NCBI GenBank assembly: GCA_023388315.1
Contig: JAEWGM010000028.1
Span: 186,001-250,000 of the forward strand
DNA from: Bacteroidota bacterium
GTDB taxonomy: Bacteria; Bacteroidota; Bacteroidia; Bacteroidales; Dysgonomonadaceae
Reading direction: 5' to 3'
DNA: 64,000 bases
The stretch's first letter is position 1, and every line of letters starts with the position of its first letter. Position numbers and translations under genes: made by a program. The notes under the pieces were generated by a model. It made no database searches. It worked only from the letters and a program-made list of their open reading frames with translations, and was not told the origin of the DNA. Shown here piece by piece: positions 37,339 through 45,624 of the stretch.

Positions 37339-38703
37339 ATGGCAACATTAATTATCATGCCCAAACAGGGCCAGTCGGTAGAAAGTTGTATCATCGGAGA
37401 AATAAAGAAAAAAGGCGATACCGTTAAAAAAGGCGATATCTTGTTTTCTTACGAAACTGATAAAGCCTCGTTTGAAGAAGAATCGCCCGAAGATGGCACC
37501 GTTTTGAAATGCTTCTACAAAGAAGGCGATGAGGTGCCCGTTTTAAAAAATGTGATGATTATCGGCTCGCCCGATGAAGATTATTCGCAGCTGCTTCAAG
37601 CATCGGAAGACAAAGAGGACGAAAAGCGTGAAATAGTAGAAGAAACCGAAAACAACGAGAAAGAAGAAGCCGAAAAGATACCTCAACAACTAATAAATGA
37701 AACACACGAAAGCGGCCGCTCTGCCGGTTCATCCATTTCGCCTCGCGCCAAAAAACTCGCGTCTAAAAATGTGGTGGACACCACAGGCCTGTTAGGCAGT
37801 GGCCCGCACGGAAGAATTATTGAGCGCGACATTCAGGCCGTATTGCAAGGCCGCCCCAAAATGACGCCGTTGGCAAAAAAAGTGGCATCGGCGCAAAACT
37901 TGCAGCCGCAAGGCGGCTCAGGATTGGCGGGAACGGCAAAGTCAACCGATTTGCGCCCATCGGCAAACGCTATATACGGGGCCGATTTCGAGGACAAAAA
38001 ACTCAGCAACATGCGCAAACTCATCGCCAACGCGATGCACGCTTCGTTGCAAAATTCGGCCCAGCTCACCCATCATCTCGGTGCAGACGCGCGGCGCCTT
38101 CTCGCATTGCGCAAACAAGTGAAAGCCGCTAACGAAAACGGCCAACTCGATGCAAACATCACGTTGAACGATATGATTTGCTTTGCCGTTATAAAAGCGC
38201 TGAAAAAATATCCCAACGTAAATTCTCACTTTTTGGGCGATAGCATGCGCCTTTTCAATAAAGTGCACCTCGGCCTGGCGGTTGATACAGAGCGGGGATT
38301 AATGGTGCCGGTAGTGAAAAATGCCGACGATTTATCCATCTTGGGACTGTCCAATCAATTCAAAGAAATAGCCAACGCCTGCAAAACTGGCAGTGTGAAT
38401 CCCGATATTTTGTCGGCCGAAGCCGGTACATTCACGGTTTCAAACCTTGGAAATTATGGCGTTGAAATGTTTACGCCCGTAATTAATCTGCCGCAATCGG
38501 CCATTTTGGGCGTGAACACCATTGTGCCTCGTCCTAAAGACTTGGGCGATGGCGTGTATGCTTTTGTTCCGTATCTCGGCTTAAGCCTCACATACGATCA
38601 TCGCGCGCTTGATGGCGGAGAAGCCACCCGTTTCCTCAAGCAAATAGCCATAGAAATTGAAAACCTGGAAAATCCCTTGACTCTCGAAATGGGAGAAATG
38701 TAG
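37339..38703 (+). CDS. Dihydrolipoamide acyltransferase (E2) of a 2-oxo acid dehydrogenase complex
   Basis: The 454-residue E2 has an N-terminal lipoyl domain with the modified lysine at residue 42 (ETDKASFEE), a charged Glu/Lys-rich linker (about 85-125), an E3-binding domain (about 130-170, SPRAKKLASKN and GPHGRIIERDI) and a C-terminal catalytic domain with the active-site histidine in YDHRALDGG. It carries acyl groups between E1 and E3 and passes them to CoA. The operon order E2, E3, E1 with 76 and 116 bp gaps suggests one transcript. Whether pyruvate, acetoin or branched-chain oxo acids are used cannot be read from sequence alone. Confidence 0.92.
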   Translation: MATLIIMPKQGQSVESCIIGEIKKKGDTVKKGDILFSYETDKASFEEESPEDGTVLKCFYKEGDEVPVLKNVMIIGSPDEDYSQLLQASEDKEDEKREIVEETENNEKEEAEKIPQQLINETHESGRSAGSSISPRAKKLASKNVVDTTGLLGSGPHGRIIERDIQAVLQGRPKMTPLAKKVASAQNLQPQGGSGLAGTAKSTDLRPSANAIYGADFEDKKLSNMRKLIANAMHASLQNSAQLTHHLGADARRLLALRKQVKAANENGQLDANITLNDMICFAVIKALKKYPNVNSHFLGDSMRLFNKVHLGLAVDTERGLMVPVVKNADDLSILGLSNQFKEIANACKTGSVNPDILSAEAGTFTVSNLGNYGVEMFTPVINLPQSAILGVNTIVPRPKDLGDGVYAFVPYLGLSLTYDHRALDGGEATRFLKQIAIEIENLENPLTLEMGEM

Positions 38704-38709
38704 GGTTTT

Positions 38710-38778
38710 TCTGTCAAATAAATCACAAATCTAAAATTTTAAAAATCCAAAATCACAAAAACGTAAATCCCAAATCAT
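38710..38778. repeat. AAATC-rich simple stretch between E2 and E3 genes
   Basis: Words such as AAATCACAAATC, AAAATCCAAAATC and AAATCCCAAATC repeat through the 76-bp gap. It is similar in kind to the ATTTACGATT-type stretches at 40.15, 43.6 and 51.3 kb. Confidence 0.4.
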
Positions 38779-38779
38779 T

Positions 38780-40135
38780 ATGATCGACTTATTAATCATC
38801 GGCGGCGGCCCCGCCGGCTATGTAGCCGCAGAACGCGCCGGACATAAAGGACTGAAAGTAACCTTATTTGAAAAAAAAGCACTGGGCGGAGTTTGCCTCA
38901 ACGAAGGCTGCATCCCCACTAAAACAATGCTCTACAGTGCAAAAACATACGAAAATGCGCTACACGGCGATAAATACGGCATTTTTGCCGAAAACGTTCG
39001 TTTTGAATACGATAAAATTGTTTCCAGAAAAAACAAAGTGGTTCGCAAGTTGGCGGCCGGCATCAAATCCAAAATGAAAACCAACAAGGTAGAGGTTATT
39101 GAGGGCGAAGCCACCATTGTAAACCGTAGCGACAAAGGCATTGAAGTGTCGTGTAACGGCGAAACATACGTTGGCAAAAACCTGCTTATTTGCACCGGTT
39201 CGGAAGCATCGGTTCCGCCCATTCCGGGACTGAAAGAAGCCGGCGATGTGATTTTAACCAACCGTGAAATCCTCGCCTTAAAAGAGAAGCCCGAAAATCT
39301 GGTGGTAATTGGCGGTGGTGTTATCGGTATGGAGTTTGCCGGTTTTTATAACAGTTTGGGTTCAAAAGTTACGGTCATTGAAATGCTTCCGGAAATTTTG
39401 GGCAACAACGATTCGGAAATTTGTGCCATGTCGCGCGATATTTTCAAGAAAAAAGGTATCGAATTCCATCTCAGTGCCAAAGTGGTACAAGTAGATGGCA
39501 ATAAAGTTGTGTTTGAAAAAGATGGTGAAACACACTCTGTTGAAGGCGATAAAATATTGCTAAGCGTAGGCCGTCGCGCCAATACGCAAGGCCTGGGCTT
39601 GGAAAATATTGGTGTGGAACTTCACAAAGGCGGCATTAAAGTGGATGAAAAAATGCGCACCAATGTTCCCAATGTGTTTGCCGCCGGCGACGTTACCGGG
39701 TTTTCATTGTTGGCACACACAGCCAGCCGCGAAGGCGAGGTGGTGGTGAACAACCTCACGGGCAAAAACGATATAATGCGCTACAACGCCATCCCCGGGG
39801 TGGTGTATATCAACCCCGAAATCGCGGCCGTAGGCGAAACGGAAGAAAGCGCCAAAGCGAAAAATATTGCGTATAAAGTAGCGAAGCTTCCCATGGCGTA
39901 TGCCGGCCGTTTCGTTGCCGAAAACGAAGGCGGCGTAGGGTTGTGCAAAGTGCTTGTTGGCGAAAAATACGGCGAAGTAATTGGTGTACATATGCTTGGA
40001 AACCCCAGCAGCGAAATGATTTACGGCGCCTGCATGGCCATAGAGCAAGAAATGACGCTGGAAGAAATGAAAGAAGTTGTTTTCCCGCACCCAACCGTGA
40101 GTGAGATATTTAAAGAAGTGATATTCGAGTTTTAA
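38780..40135 (+). CDS. lpdA: Dihydrolipoyl dehydrogenase (E3)
   Basis: The 451-residue flavoprotein reoxidises dihydrolipoamide with NAD. The FAD-binding GGGPAGYVAAERAG motif is at the N-terminus, the redox disulfide is in CLNEGCIPTK near residue 42, the NAD-binding glycine motif is VVIGGGVIGMEF, and the C-terminal catalytic His-Glu pair is in VFPHPTVSE. Length is typical. It is encoded between the E2 and fused E1 genes. Confidence 0.95.
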   Translation: MIDLLIIGGGPAGYVAAERAGHKGLKVTLFEKKALGGVCLNEGCIPTKTMLYSAKTYENALHGDKYGIFAENVRFEYDKIVSRKNKVVRKLAAGIKSKMKTNKVEVIEGEATIVNRSDKGIEVSCNGETYVGKNLLICTGSEASVPPIPGLKEAGDVILTNREILALKEKPENLVVIGGGVIGMEFAGFYNSLGSKVTVIEMLPEILGNNDSEICAMSRDIFKKKGIEFHLSAKVVQVDGNKVVFEKDGETHSVEGDKILLSVGRRANTQGLGLENIGVELHKGGIKVDEKMRTNVPNVFAAGDVTGFSLLAHTASREGEVVVNNLTGKNDIMRYNAIPGVVYINPEIAAVGETEESAKAKNIAYKVAKLPMAYAGRFVAENEGGVGLCKVLVGEKYGEVIGVHMLGNPSSEMIYGACMAIEQEMTLEEMKEVVFPHPTVSEIFKEVIFEF

Positions 40136-40251
40136 TTTTGTTAATTTGCGATTTTAGAGTTACGATTTACGATTGTCTTCTGTGCAGTTCTCAAACAATG
40201 ATTCTTCAACCAAATCGTACATCTACAATCGTACATCGTAAATAAAAAGTT
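40136..40251. repeat. Palindromic ATTTACGATT-type stretch between E3 and E1 genes
   Basis: ATTTACGATTGT on the left is complementary to ACAATCGT and ATCGTAAAT on the right, so the gap can fold into a long imperfect hairpin. The words recur at 51.3 kb and, in looser form, at 43.6 kb. Confidence 0.45.
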
Positions 40252-42711
40252 ATGCCAAAAATCCAATTTATCGATCCCGTTGAATCCCGTAAACCGGGCT
40301 TTATAGAATTTCAACCCATACCCGTTAATCAGTATCAAAAAACCGTTGCCGAAGAGCGCGAGAACTTTACGGATGAGGAGTTGAAAGCCATTTATCACGA
40401 TATGGCGCTCATTCGCGAGTTTGAGACCATGCTCAACACCATCAAAACCAAAGGCGAGTACAACGGTGTGGCGTATAACCATCCCGGGCCGGCGCATTTG
40501 TCCATCGGGCAGGAGAGCGCAGCGGTGGGAATGGCGTGGACGCTCACTGTGGACGATTTCATTTTCGGGAGCCACCGTTCGCACGGCGAAATTCTTGCCA
40601 AGGGAATGTCGGCCATCCACAAATTATCGGATGAGGAACTGATGAAAATCATGCAAGATTTTTTCGATGGCACGGTACTCAAAATCGTTCAAAAAGATTT
40701 CAACGGAACGGTAAAACAGCTCGCCCGACGGTTTTTGGTTTATGGCACATTGGCGGAGATTTTTGCCCGTGAAACCGGTTTTAATAAAGGGCTTGGCGGA
40801 TCGATGCACGCTTTTTTTACCCCATTTGGCGTCTATCCCAACAACGCTATTGTGGGCGGTTCGGGCGATATTGCCGTGGGCGCCGCGCTGTATAAAAAAG
40901 TCAACCGCAAACCGGGATTGGTGGTCGCCAACATCGGCGACGCGTCCATGGCGTGCGGCCCCGTTTGGGAAGGCATCGCGTTTGCCGCTATGGATCAGTT
41001 TAAAGAACTGTGGGAAGGCGATATGCAAGGCGGATTGCCCGTGATTATCAATATTATGAATAATCAATACGGAATGGGCGGTCAAACCTGCGGCGAAACC
41101 ATGGGCTACGGCATTGCCGCGCGCATTGGTGCCGGCGTGAACGAAGAGCAAATGCACGCAGAACGGGTGGACGGCTACAATCCGTTGGCGGTAATCGATG
41201 CCTACAAACGGAAACGAAAAGTGCTTGAAGATAATAACGGCCCGGTTTTGTTGGATGTGCTAACATACAGATACAGTGGACATTCTCCTTCCGATGCGTC
41301 GTCGTATCGCACCAAAGAAGAGGTGGAGGCGTGGGAAGCGCAGGATTGCATTGTCACGTTTGGCAAACAGCTCATCGAAGCCGGTGTGGCTGTTCAAGAA
41401 GAGTTGGATAACACGTGGGACGACATCAAACGGGTTATCCACGAGATGTTTGTAAAAGCGATTGACGATGAAATTTCGCCGTTGATGAAAAATCCCGATG
41501 TAATCGGCGATATGATGTTTTCAAACGGTTCGGTGGATAGTTTTTCCGATGCCCAACCCGATGTGCTGATGCCGTTGGAAGAAAATTCGCGCGTAAAGAA
41601 AATCGCTGCCAAAGAGCGTTTCGCTTTTGATGCCGAAGGCAAACCGTTCAGCAAAATGAAGCAATTCCAACTTCGTGATGCTATTTTTGAAGCTATTATG
41701 GATCGGTTTTACAAAGATGCTTCGCTGATTGCCTACGGCGAAGAAAACCGCGATTGGGGCGGTGCATTTGCCGTTTACGGCGGTATGACCGAAGCGTTAC
41801 CGTATCATCGTTTGTTCAACTCGCCTATTTCGGAAGCCGCTATCGTGGGAACTGCCATCGGTTACGCTATGTGCGGCGGACGGGTGATTCCCGAAATTAT
41901 GTACTGCGATTTCCTGGGACGTTGCGGCGACGAAGTGTTTAACCAACTTCCCAAATGGCAGGCGATGAGCGGTAACGTGCTGAAAATGCCGGTTGTTTTG
42001 CGTGTATCGGTTGGATCGAAATACGGTGCGCAACACTCGCAGGATTGGACTTCGCTCGTAGCGCACATTCCCGGACTGAAAGTCTGTTTCCCCGTAACGC
42101 CTTACGATGCCAAAGGATTAATGAACGCTGCGTTACAAGGCACCGATCCGGTTATTTTCTTTGAAAGCCAACGCATTTACGATATTGGCGAACAGTTCCA
42201 CGAAGGAGGCGTACCTACAGGATATTACGAAACCCCCATCGGCGAACCCGATGTGAAAAAAGAAGGAAAAGACATTACGTTCCTCACAATTGGACACACG
42301 CTTTATCCCGCATTGCAAGCCGCGAAAGAGTTGGAAGAAAAATACGGCATAAGCGCCGAAGTGATTGACGCTCGCTCGTTGGTTCCGTTCAATTACGAAA
42401 AAGTAATCGCGTCGGTAAAGAAAACCGGAAAAATCATTGTTGCCGGCGATGCCACCGCTCGCGGCTCGTTCCTGAACGATTTGGCAGCCAACATCGGTTC
42501 GCTCTGCTTCGATTATCTCGACGCGCCCGTGTGCGTACTCGGTTCCCGCAATTGGATTACACCCGCTCACGAACTCGAAGGTTCGTTCTTCCCACAGCCG
42601 TCGTGGTTTATCGATATGGTTCACGAACGCATTCAACCGCTTAATGGATATATTCCCGGAGAAAATTTTACGGATGCGGAGATGGTAAGGAGAGGGAGAT
42701 TGGGAGTGTAG
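40252..42711 (+). CDS. Fused E1 alpha-beta subunit of a thiamine-dependent 2-oxo acid dehydrogenase
   Basis: The 819-residue protein joins the E1 alpha part (about 40-410) and E1 beta part (about 455-819) that are separate genes in many bacteria. The alpha half has the thiamine diphosphate motif starting IGDAS and ending MNNQYGMGG, and the HRSHGEILAKG loop. The beta half has GEENRDWGGAFAVYGG, QHSQDWTSL and the C-terminal transketolase-C domain (TIGHTLYPALQAAKELEE). It decarboxylates the oxo acid and loads the acyl group on E2. Such fusions are known in Bacteroidetes. The last 33 codons are duplicated at 43501-43600. Confidence 0.92.
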   Translation: MPKIQFIDPVESRKPGFIEFQPIPVNQYQKTVAEERENFTDEELKAIYHDMALIREFETMLNTIKTKGEYNGVAYNHPGPAHLSIGQESAAVGMAWTLTVDDFIFGSHRSHGEILAKGMSAIHKLSDEELMKIMQDFFDGTVLKIVQKDFNGTVKQLARRFLVYGTLAEIFARETGFNKGLGGSMHAFFTPFGVYPNNAIVGGSGDIAVGAALYKKVNRKPGLVVANIGDASMACGPVWEGIAFAAMDQFKELWEGDMQGGLPVIINIMNNQYGMGGQTCGETMGYGIAARIGAGVNEEQMHAERVDGYNPLAVIDAYKRKRKVLEDNNGPVLLDVLTYRYSGHSPSDASSYRTKEEVEAWEAQDCIVTFGKQLIEAGVAVQEELDNTWDDIKRVIHEMFVKAIDDEISPLMKNPDVIGDMMFSNGSVDSFSDAQPDVLMPLEENSRVKKIAAKERFAFDAEGKPFSKMKQFQLRDAIFEAIMDRFYKDASLIAYGEENRDWGGAFAVYGGMTEALPYHRLFNSPISEAAIVGTAIGYAMCGGRVIPEIMYCDFLGRCGDEVFNQLPKWQAMSGNVLKMPVVLRVSVGSKYGAQHSQDWTSLVAHIPGLKVCFPVTPYDAKGLMNAALQGTDPVIFFESQRIYDIGEQFHEGGVPTGYYETPIGEPDVKKEGKDITFLTIGHTLYPALQAAKELEEKYGISAEVIDARSLVPFNYEKVIASVKKTGKIIVAGDATARGSFLNDLAANIGSLCFDYLDAPVCVLGSRNWITPAHELEGSFFPQPSWFIDMVHERIQPLNGYIPGENFTDAEMVRRGRLGV

Positions 42712-42713
42712 AT
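42614..42713 (+). repeat. Direct repeat at the 3' end of the intact E1 gene (copy of 43501-43600)
   Basis: These 100 bp end two bases past the E1 stop and match 43501-43600 at 89 positions, in the same orientation with no gaps. The two copies flank 787 bp that holds a complete beta-barrel gene. Confidence 0.85.
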
Positions 42714-42756
42714 ATGGCTATTAGCGGATAATCTCTATTTTTTAAACTGTAAAAAA

Positions 42757-43413
42757 ATGACAAAATATATTTCACTTCTTATTTTTCTTGCAAGCATTTT
42801 TACGAACGGATATGCTCAAAAAATTCATTTTGGTATTCAGGGAGGGGCGGGGATAGCTACCATCACGACCGATAATGAAGATTTTAAGGATGTTGAAAAC
42901 GCTTATTTGGGAATTTCAAAAAATTATCCGGTTTTTTCGTATGGTTTTAATCTGTACACAGGATATTCTATCAATGAAAATTGGGGAATAGCTGTTGAAC
43001 CCGGTTTCATAAGAAAAGGTTTTGCAAAAAAAGTATCGGATAATGATCGGATTTTACGCAAAAGTTCATATTTAGATTATTTGCATATACCCATTTTAGC
43101 AGAGTTTTATCTGAAAGATGAAAATATTACTTTCAGCGCGGGTCCCGAACTTGCTTTCTTGCTAAATGCAAATCAAAAATTTAACGGTGCGAATACCGAT
43201 ATATTGAATACATACACAGACAAAAAGTTTGATTTAGGACTACAGATTGGGGCTTATTATACTGTTAAAAAACACTTCGATATAGGCATAAAAGGAGGAG
43301 TCTCGCTTTTAAAAATTGATGACATTACTCTTGTAAATAATGCAAACGAGGTGATTGGTCGCTATGCGCAGCGTAACGCTTATTCTCATTTGTTTATGAG
43401 GATTAAATTGTAG
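42757..43413 (+). CDS. Outer-membrane beta-barrel protein (porin family, OMP_b-brl_2 type)
   Basis: The 218-residue protein has a signal peptide (LLIFLASIFTNGYA, then QKIHFG) and alternating polar/hydrophobic strands ending in a typical barrel C-terminus (HLFMRIKL). It resembles PF13568 small barrels of Bacteroidetes, for which no clear function is known. It lies between the intact E1 gene and the displaced E1 3' end, so it is probably the cargo of an insertion. Confidence 0.8.
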   Translation: MTKYISLLIFLASIFTNGYAQKIHFGIQGGAGIATITTDNEDFKDVENAYLGISKNYPVFSYGFNLYTGYSINENWGIAVEPGFIRKGFAKKVSDNDRILRKSSYLDYLHIPILAEFYLKDENITFSAGPELAFLLNANQKFNGANTDILNTYTDKKFDLGLQIGAYYTVKKHFDIGIKGGVSLLKIDDITLVNNANEVIGRYAQRNAYSHLFMRIKL

Positions 43414-43455
43414 TAAAATTGGATGAAGAATCTCGAAGCGAAGGTTTTTTTAAAA

Positions 43456-43486
43456 GGCTGTGAACTAGGAGTTTGGATTCACAGCC
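43456..43486 (+). terminator. Hairpin after the beta-barrel gene
   Basis: GGCTGTGAA pairs perfectly with TTCACAGCC around a 13-base loop, and AAGAATC (43426-43432) pairs with GATTCTT (43492-43498) outside it. There is no T-run. The outer arm ends right at the start of the E1 remnant. Confidence 0.45.
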
Positions 43487-43500
43487 GTCGTGATTCTTGA

Positions 43501-43600
43501 ATATGGTTCACGAACGCATCCAACCGCTTAGCGGATACATTCCGGGCGAGAACTTTACGGATGCGGAGATGGTGAGAAGGGGGAGATTGGGAGTGTAGAT
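43501..43600 (+). pseudogene. Displaced 3' end of the E1 gene (100 bp)
   Basis: This segment matches 42614-42713 at 89 of 100 positions. It encodes the last 31 residues of E1 plus the stop in frame, from a chance ATG at 43503; the only protein change is Asn to Ser, and the other nine differences are synonymous. Similarity ends at both sides. It is a gene end left behind by an insertion, as with rhaT. Confidence 0.85.
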
Positions 43601-43740
43601 TAAAAATAAAATTTTAGATTGTCGATTTTAGAATTACGATTTTAGATTGAGAATTAATTGATTTATTATATAAGCAAATTGCGCATATTTCTGAGTTGCC
43701 TGCAAGCGTAGCAGACGACTTTAACAAATAACAATTTAAG
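43601..43740. repeat. ATTTTAGATT-type stretch and AT-rich spacer
   Basis: Words such as ATTTTAGATTGTCGATTTT recur over the first 55 bases. The rest is AT-rich spacer ahead of the methyltransferase gene. A clear ribosome-binding AAGGAAGAAA lies just before its ATG. Confidence 0.4.
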
Positions 43741-43747
43741 GAAGAAA

Positions 43748-44455
43748 ATGAGCAAATCAACAGTACAAGAAATTAAAGAAAGGTTTGACAATGACGTAGA
43801 AAGGTTTTCAAACCTTGACACAGGACAAATTTCTACAATAGATGCAAAAATATCATTAGAACTTATTACAGAGGCATCAAAAAGAATTGTTCCGGAGGCT
43901 AAACACTTATTAGATGTTGGATGTGGTGCAGGAAACTATTCGTTAATGATGCTTACAAAAATACCCGACCTGAATTGCACATTGGTAGATTTGAGCAAAC
44001 CTATGCTTGACAAAGCAATTGAAAGAGTATCGGAAAAGACAAAAGGTAGCGTTGTTATTTTGCAAGGTGACATTAGAGATGTTGAGCTAAATGAAAATCA
44101 CTTTGACATTATTTTAGCTGGTGCAGTTTTACATCATTTAAGAGATGACAATGACTGGGAAACAACTTTTGAAAAACTTTTTAAATTACTCAAACCAGGT
44201 GGTTGTTTAATGATTTCTGACTTAATTACACAGGAGACAGAATTATTAAACGAATATACTTGGGAAAGATATGGCGAATATTTGGAAGAGCTAAGCGGAA
44301 AAGAATATCGTCAAAAAGTTTTGGACTATGTAGCGAAAGAAGATTCGCCAAGGTCAATGAATTATCAGTTGGATCTTATGAAACAAGTTGGTTTTAGTAA
44401 AGTAGAAATTCTTCATAAGAATATGTGCTTTGGTGCATTTGGCGGAATTAAGTAA
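43748..44455 (+). CDS. Class I SAM-dependent methyltransferase
   Basis: The 235-residue protein has the SAM-binding motif LLDVGCGAGNYSL (about residue 55), the acidic end of strand 2 in CTLVDLSKPML, and the motif AGAVLHHLRDD. It ends CFGAFGGIK, a common natural terminus in this family. The substrate is unknown. The gene is clearly more AT-rich than the E1 and PHP genes around it, which suggests recent acquisition. It is followed by two similarly small AT-rich genes. Confidence 0.85.
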   Translation: MSKSTVQEIKERFDNDVERFSNLDTGQISTIDAKISLELITEASKRIVPEAKHLLDVGCGAGNYSLMMLTKIPDLNCTLVDLSKPMLDKAIERVSEKTKGSVVILQGDIRDVELNENHFDIILAGAVLHHLRDDNDWETTFEKLFKLLKPGGCLMISDLITQETELLNEYTWERYGEYLEELSGKEYRQKVLDYVAKEDSPRSMNYQLDLMKQVGFSKVEILHKNMCFGAFGGIK

Positions 44456-44623
44456 GAACAATATCATTGGACGGAAACGCCAGCAGGCAACATCGGTTTG
44501 GCAATAAGGCGGCTGAAGGGCTTCTATGAAACATTTGGGCAAGGTTCAGCAGCAGGAATTCTATTGAACTTTTGTGATAAAATCCGCCACATCGCCAATC
44601 CTGCACGTTCGCATAAACTATAA
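44456..44623 (+). pseudogene. Start-less open segment of 55 codons, possible gene-end remnant
   Basis: Directly after the methyltransferase stop, the same frame stays open for 55 codons (beginning EQYHWTETPAGNIG and ending NPARSHKL) before another stop, with no ATG in it. The methyltransferase already has a natural C-terminus, so this is not likely its extension. Its base composition is richer in G and C than the genes on either side. I do not recognise the sequence. It may be the 3' end of another gene broken by insertion, or chance. Confidence 0.3.
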
Positions 44624-44634
44624 AAACACACCTT

Positions 44635-45042
44635 ATGAATTCAAAAGAAGTGGTAAAATATTTTTATGAACAGATTTTCTCAAAGAACCTGATCAATGAA
44701 ATTGAAAATTATGTGGATGCTGAATGTACGTTGAGAGTAGGAAAAGAAATAGTTCCAATGGGTGTGGACGGTATGAAAAAACATATCGCGGAAGTGCGAA
44801 ATACGTATCCTGATTTTAGCATTCAAGTTATAAGACAATTCTCTGAAAATGAATATGTTATTTCAGAAATAGTGGCAGAGGGAACTCATAGCGGTGAATT
44901 TCTCGGCATAAAACCGACCCATAAGAAATTAACTTTCACAGGTGTTGATATTGATAAAGTTAAAAGAGGAAAGATTGTGGAACATAGCGGAGCAATAAAT
45001 ACGTTTGAGACATTTATTAAAGAGAATATTATAAAACTCTGA
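44635..45042 (+). CDS. SnoaL-like (NTF2-fold) protein
   Basis: The 135-residue protein fits the SnoaL/ester cyclase branch of the NTF2 fold: MNSKEVVKYFYEQIFSKN, then VDGMKKHIAEVRNTYPDFS and GEFLGIKPTHKKLTFTGVD. Members include polyketide cyclases and many uncharacterised proteins, so no reaction is proposed. It is AT-rich, alone of its kind here, and sits between the methyltransferase and GNAT genes. Confidence 0.8.
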   Translation: MNSKEVVKYFYEQIFSKNLINEIENYVDAECTLRVGKEIVPMGVDGMKKHIAEVRNTYPDFSIQVIRQFSENEYVISEIVAEGTHSGEFLGIKPTHKKLTFTGVDIDKVKRGKIVEHSGAINTFETFIKENIIKL

Positions 45043-45126
45043 AACAAGTTTCCCAAATCCCGGTAGTTATCGGAACGGAACAAGTTAAAAAGGGGAATTC
45101 TCTCTTTTTTACAATACAAGCATCAA

Positions 45127-45624
45127 ATGAAAATATTATTGAGAAAATTTACCAAATCAGATTTTGCCTATTATTTCCGATTGGTAAATAATGAAAAGGT
45201 AATGGAAATGATTACCGAAAGAGCAATCGGATTAGAGGAAGCTCAAAAGGATTTTAACAAGATACTTGAAAATAATGAACTTGAATTAAATTTCGGAAAC
45301 TTCAAAATTCTGAATGAAGAGACAAAGGAATTTTTAGGATTGGCAAAATTGGAGATAACCGAAACGAATAGGGTAGAAGCGGAACTTGGATATATGATTT
45401 TACCCGAACATTGGGGAAAAGGGATTGCAAGCACTGTAACAGAAAAATTAATTGAAACGGCAAGAAATCAGCAATCAATTAAGCGAATTTTTGCCATCAT
45501 TGACCCTAAAAATGTACCATCAAGAAAGGTGCTGATTAATAACGGGTTTTACTCAAAAGAATTCAGAGATTTTGATGGATTACCCGGAGAAATCCTTGAA
45601 TTGAATTTAATTGAAACGATATAA
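45127..45624 (+). CDS. GNAT-family N-acetyltransferase (RimJ/RimL-like)
   Basis: The 165-residue protein has the acetyl-CoA-binding motif A in LGYMILPEHWGKGIASTVTE and the C-terminal beta strand RIFAIIDPKNVPSRKVLINN. It transfers acetyl groups to amines; target unknown. It is AT-rich like its two upstream neighbours. Its stop codon shares one base with the start of the PHP gene (TAATG), so the two are probably co-translated even though their base composition differs sharply. Confidence 0.87.
   Translation: MKILLRKFTKSDFAYYFRLVNNEKVMEMITERAIGLEEAQKDFNKILENNELELNFGNFKILNEETKEFLGLAKLEITETNRVEAELGYMILPEHWGKGIASTVTEKLIETARNQQSIKRIFAIIDPKNVPSRKVLINNGFYSKEFRDFDGLPGEILELNLIETI

Noticed and set aside
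40252..42711. Separate E1 alpha and beta genes joined by a sequencing error
   Set aside because: The frame is continuous with a normal linker and no overlap of stop and start; fused forms are known in Bacteroidetes.
43601..45624. Integron cassette array
   Set aside because: The small same-strand cargo genes suggested it, but no attC-like inverted cores or integrase were found.
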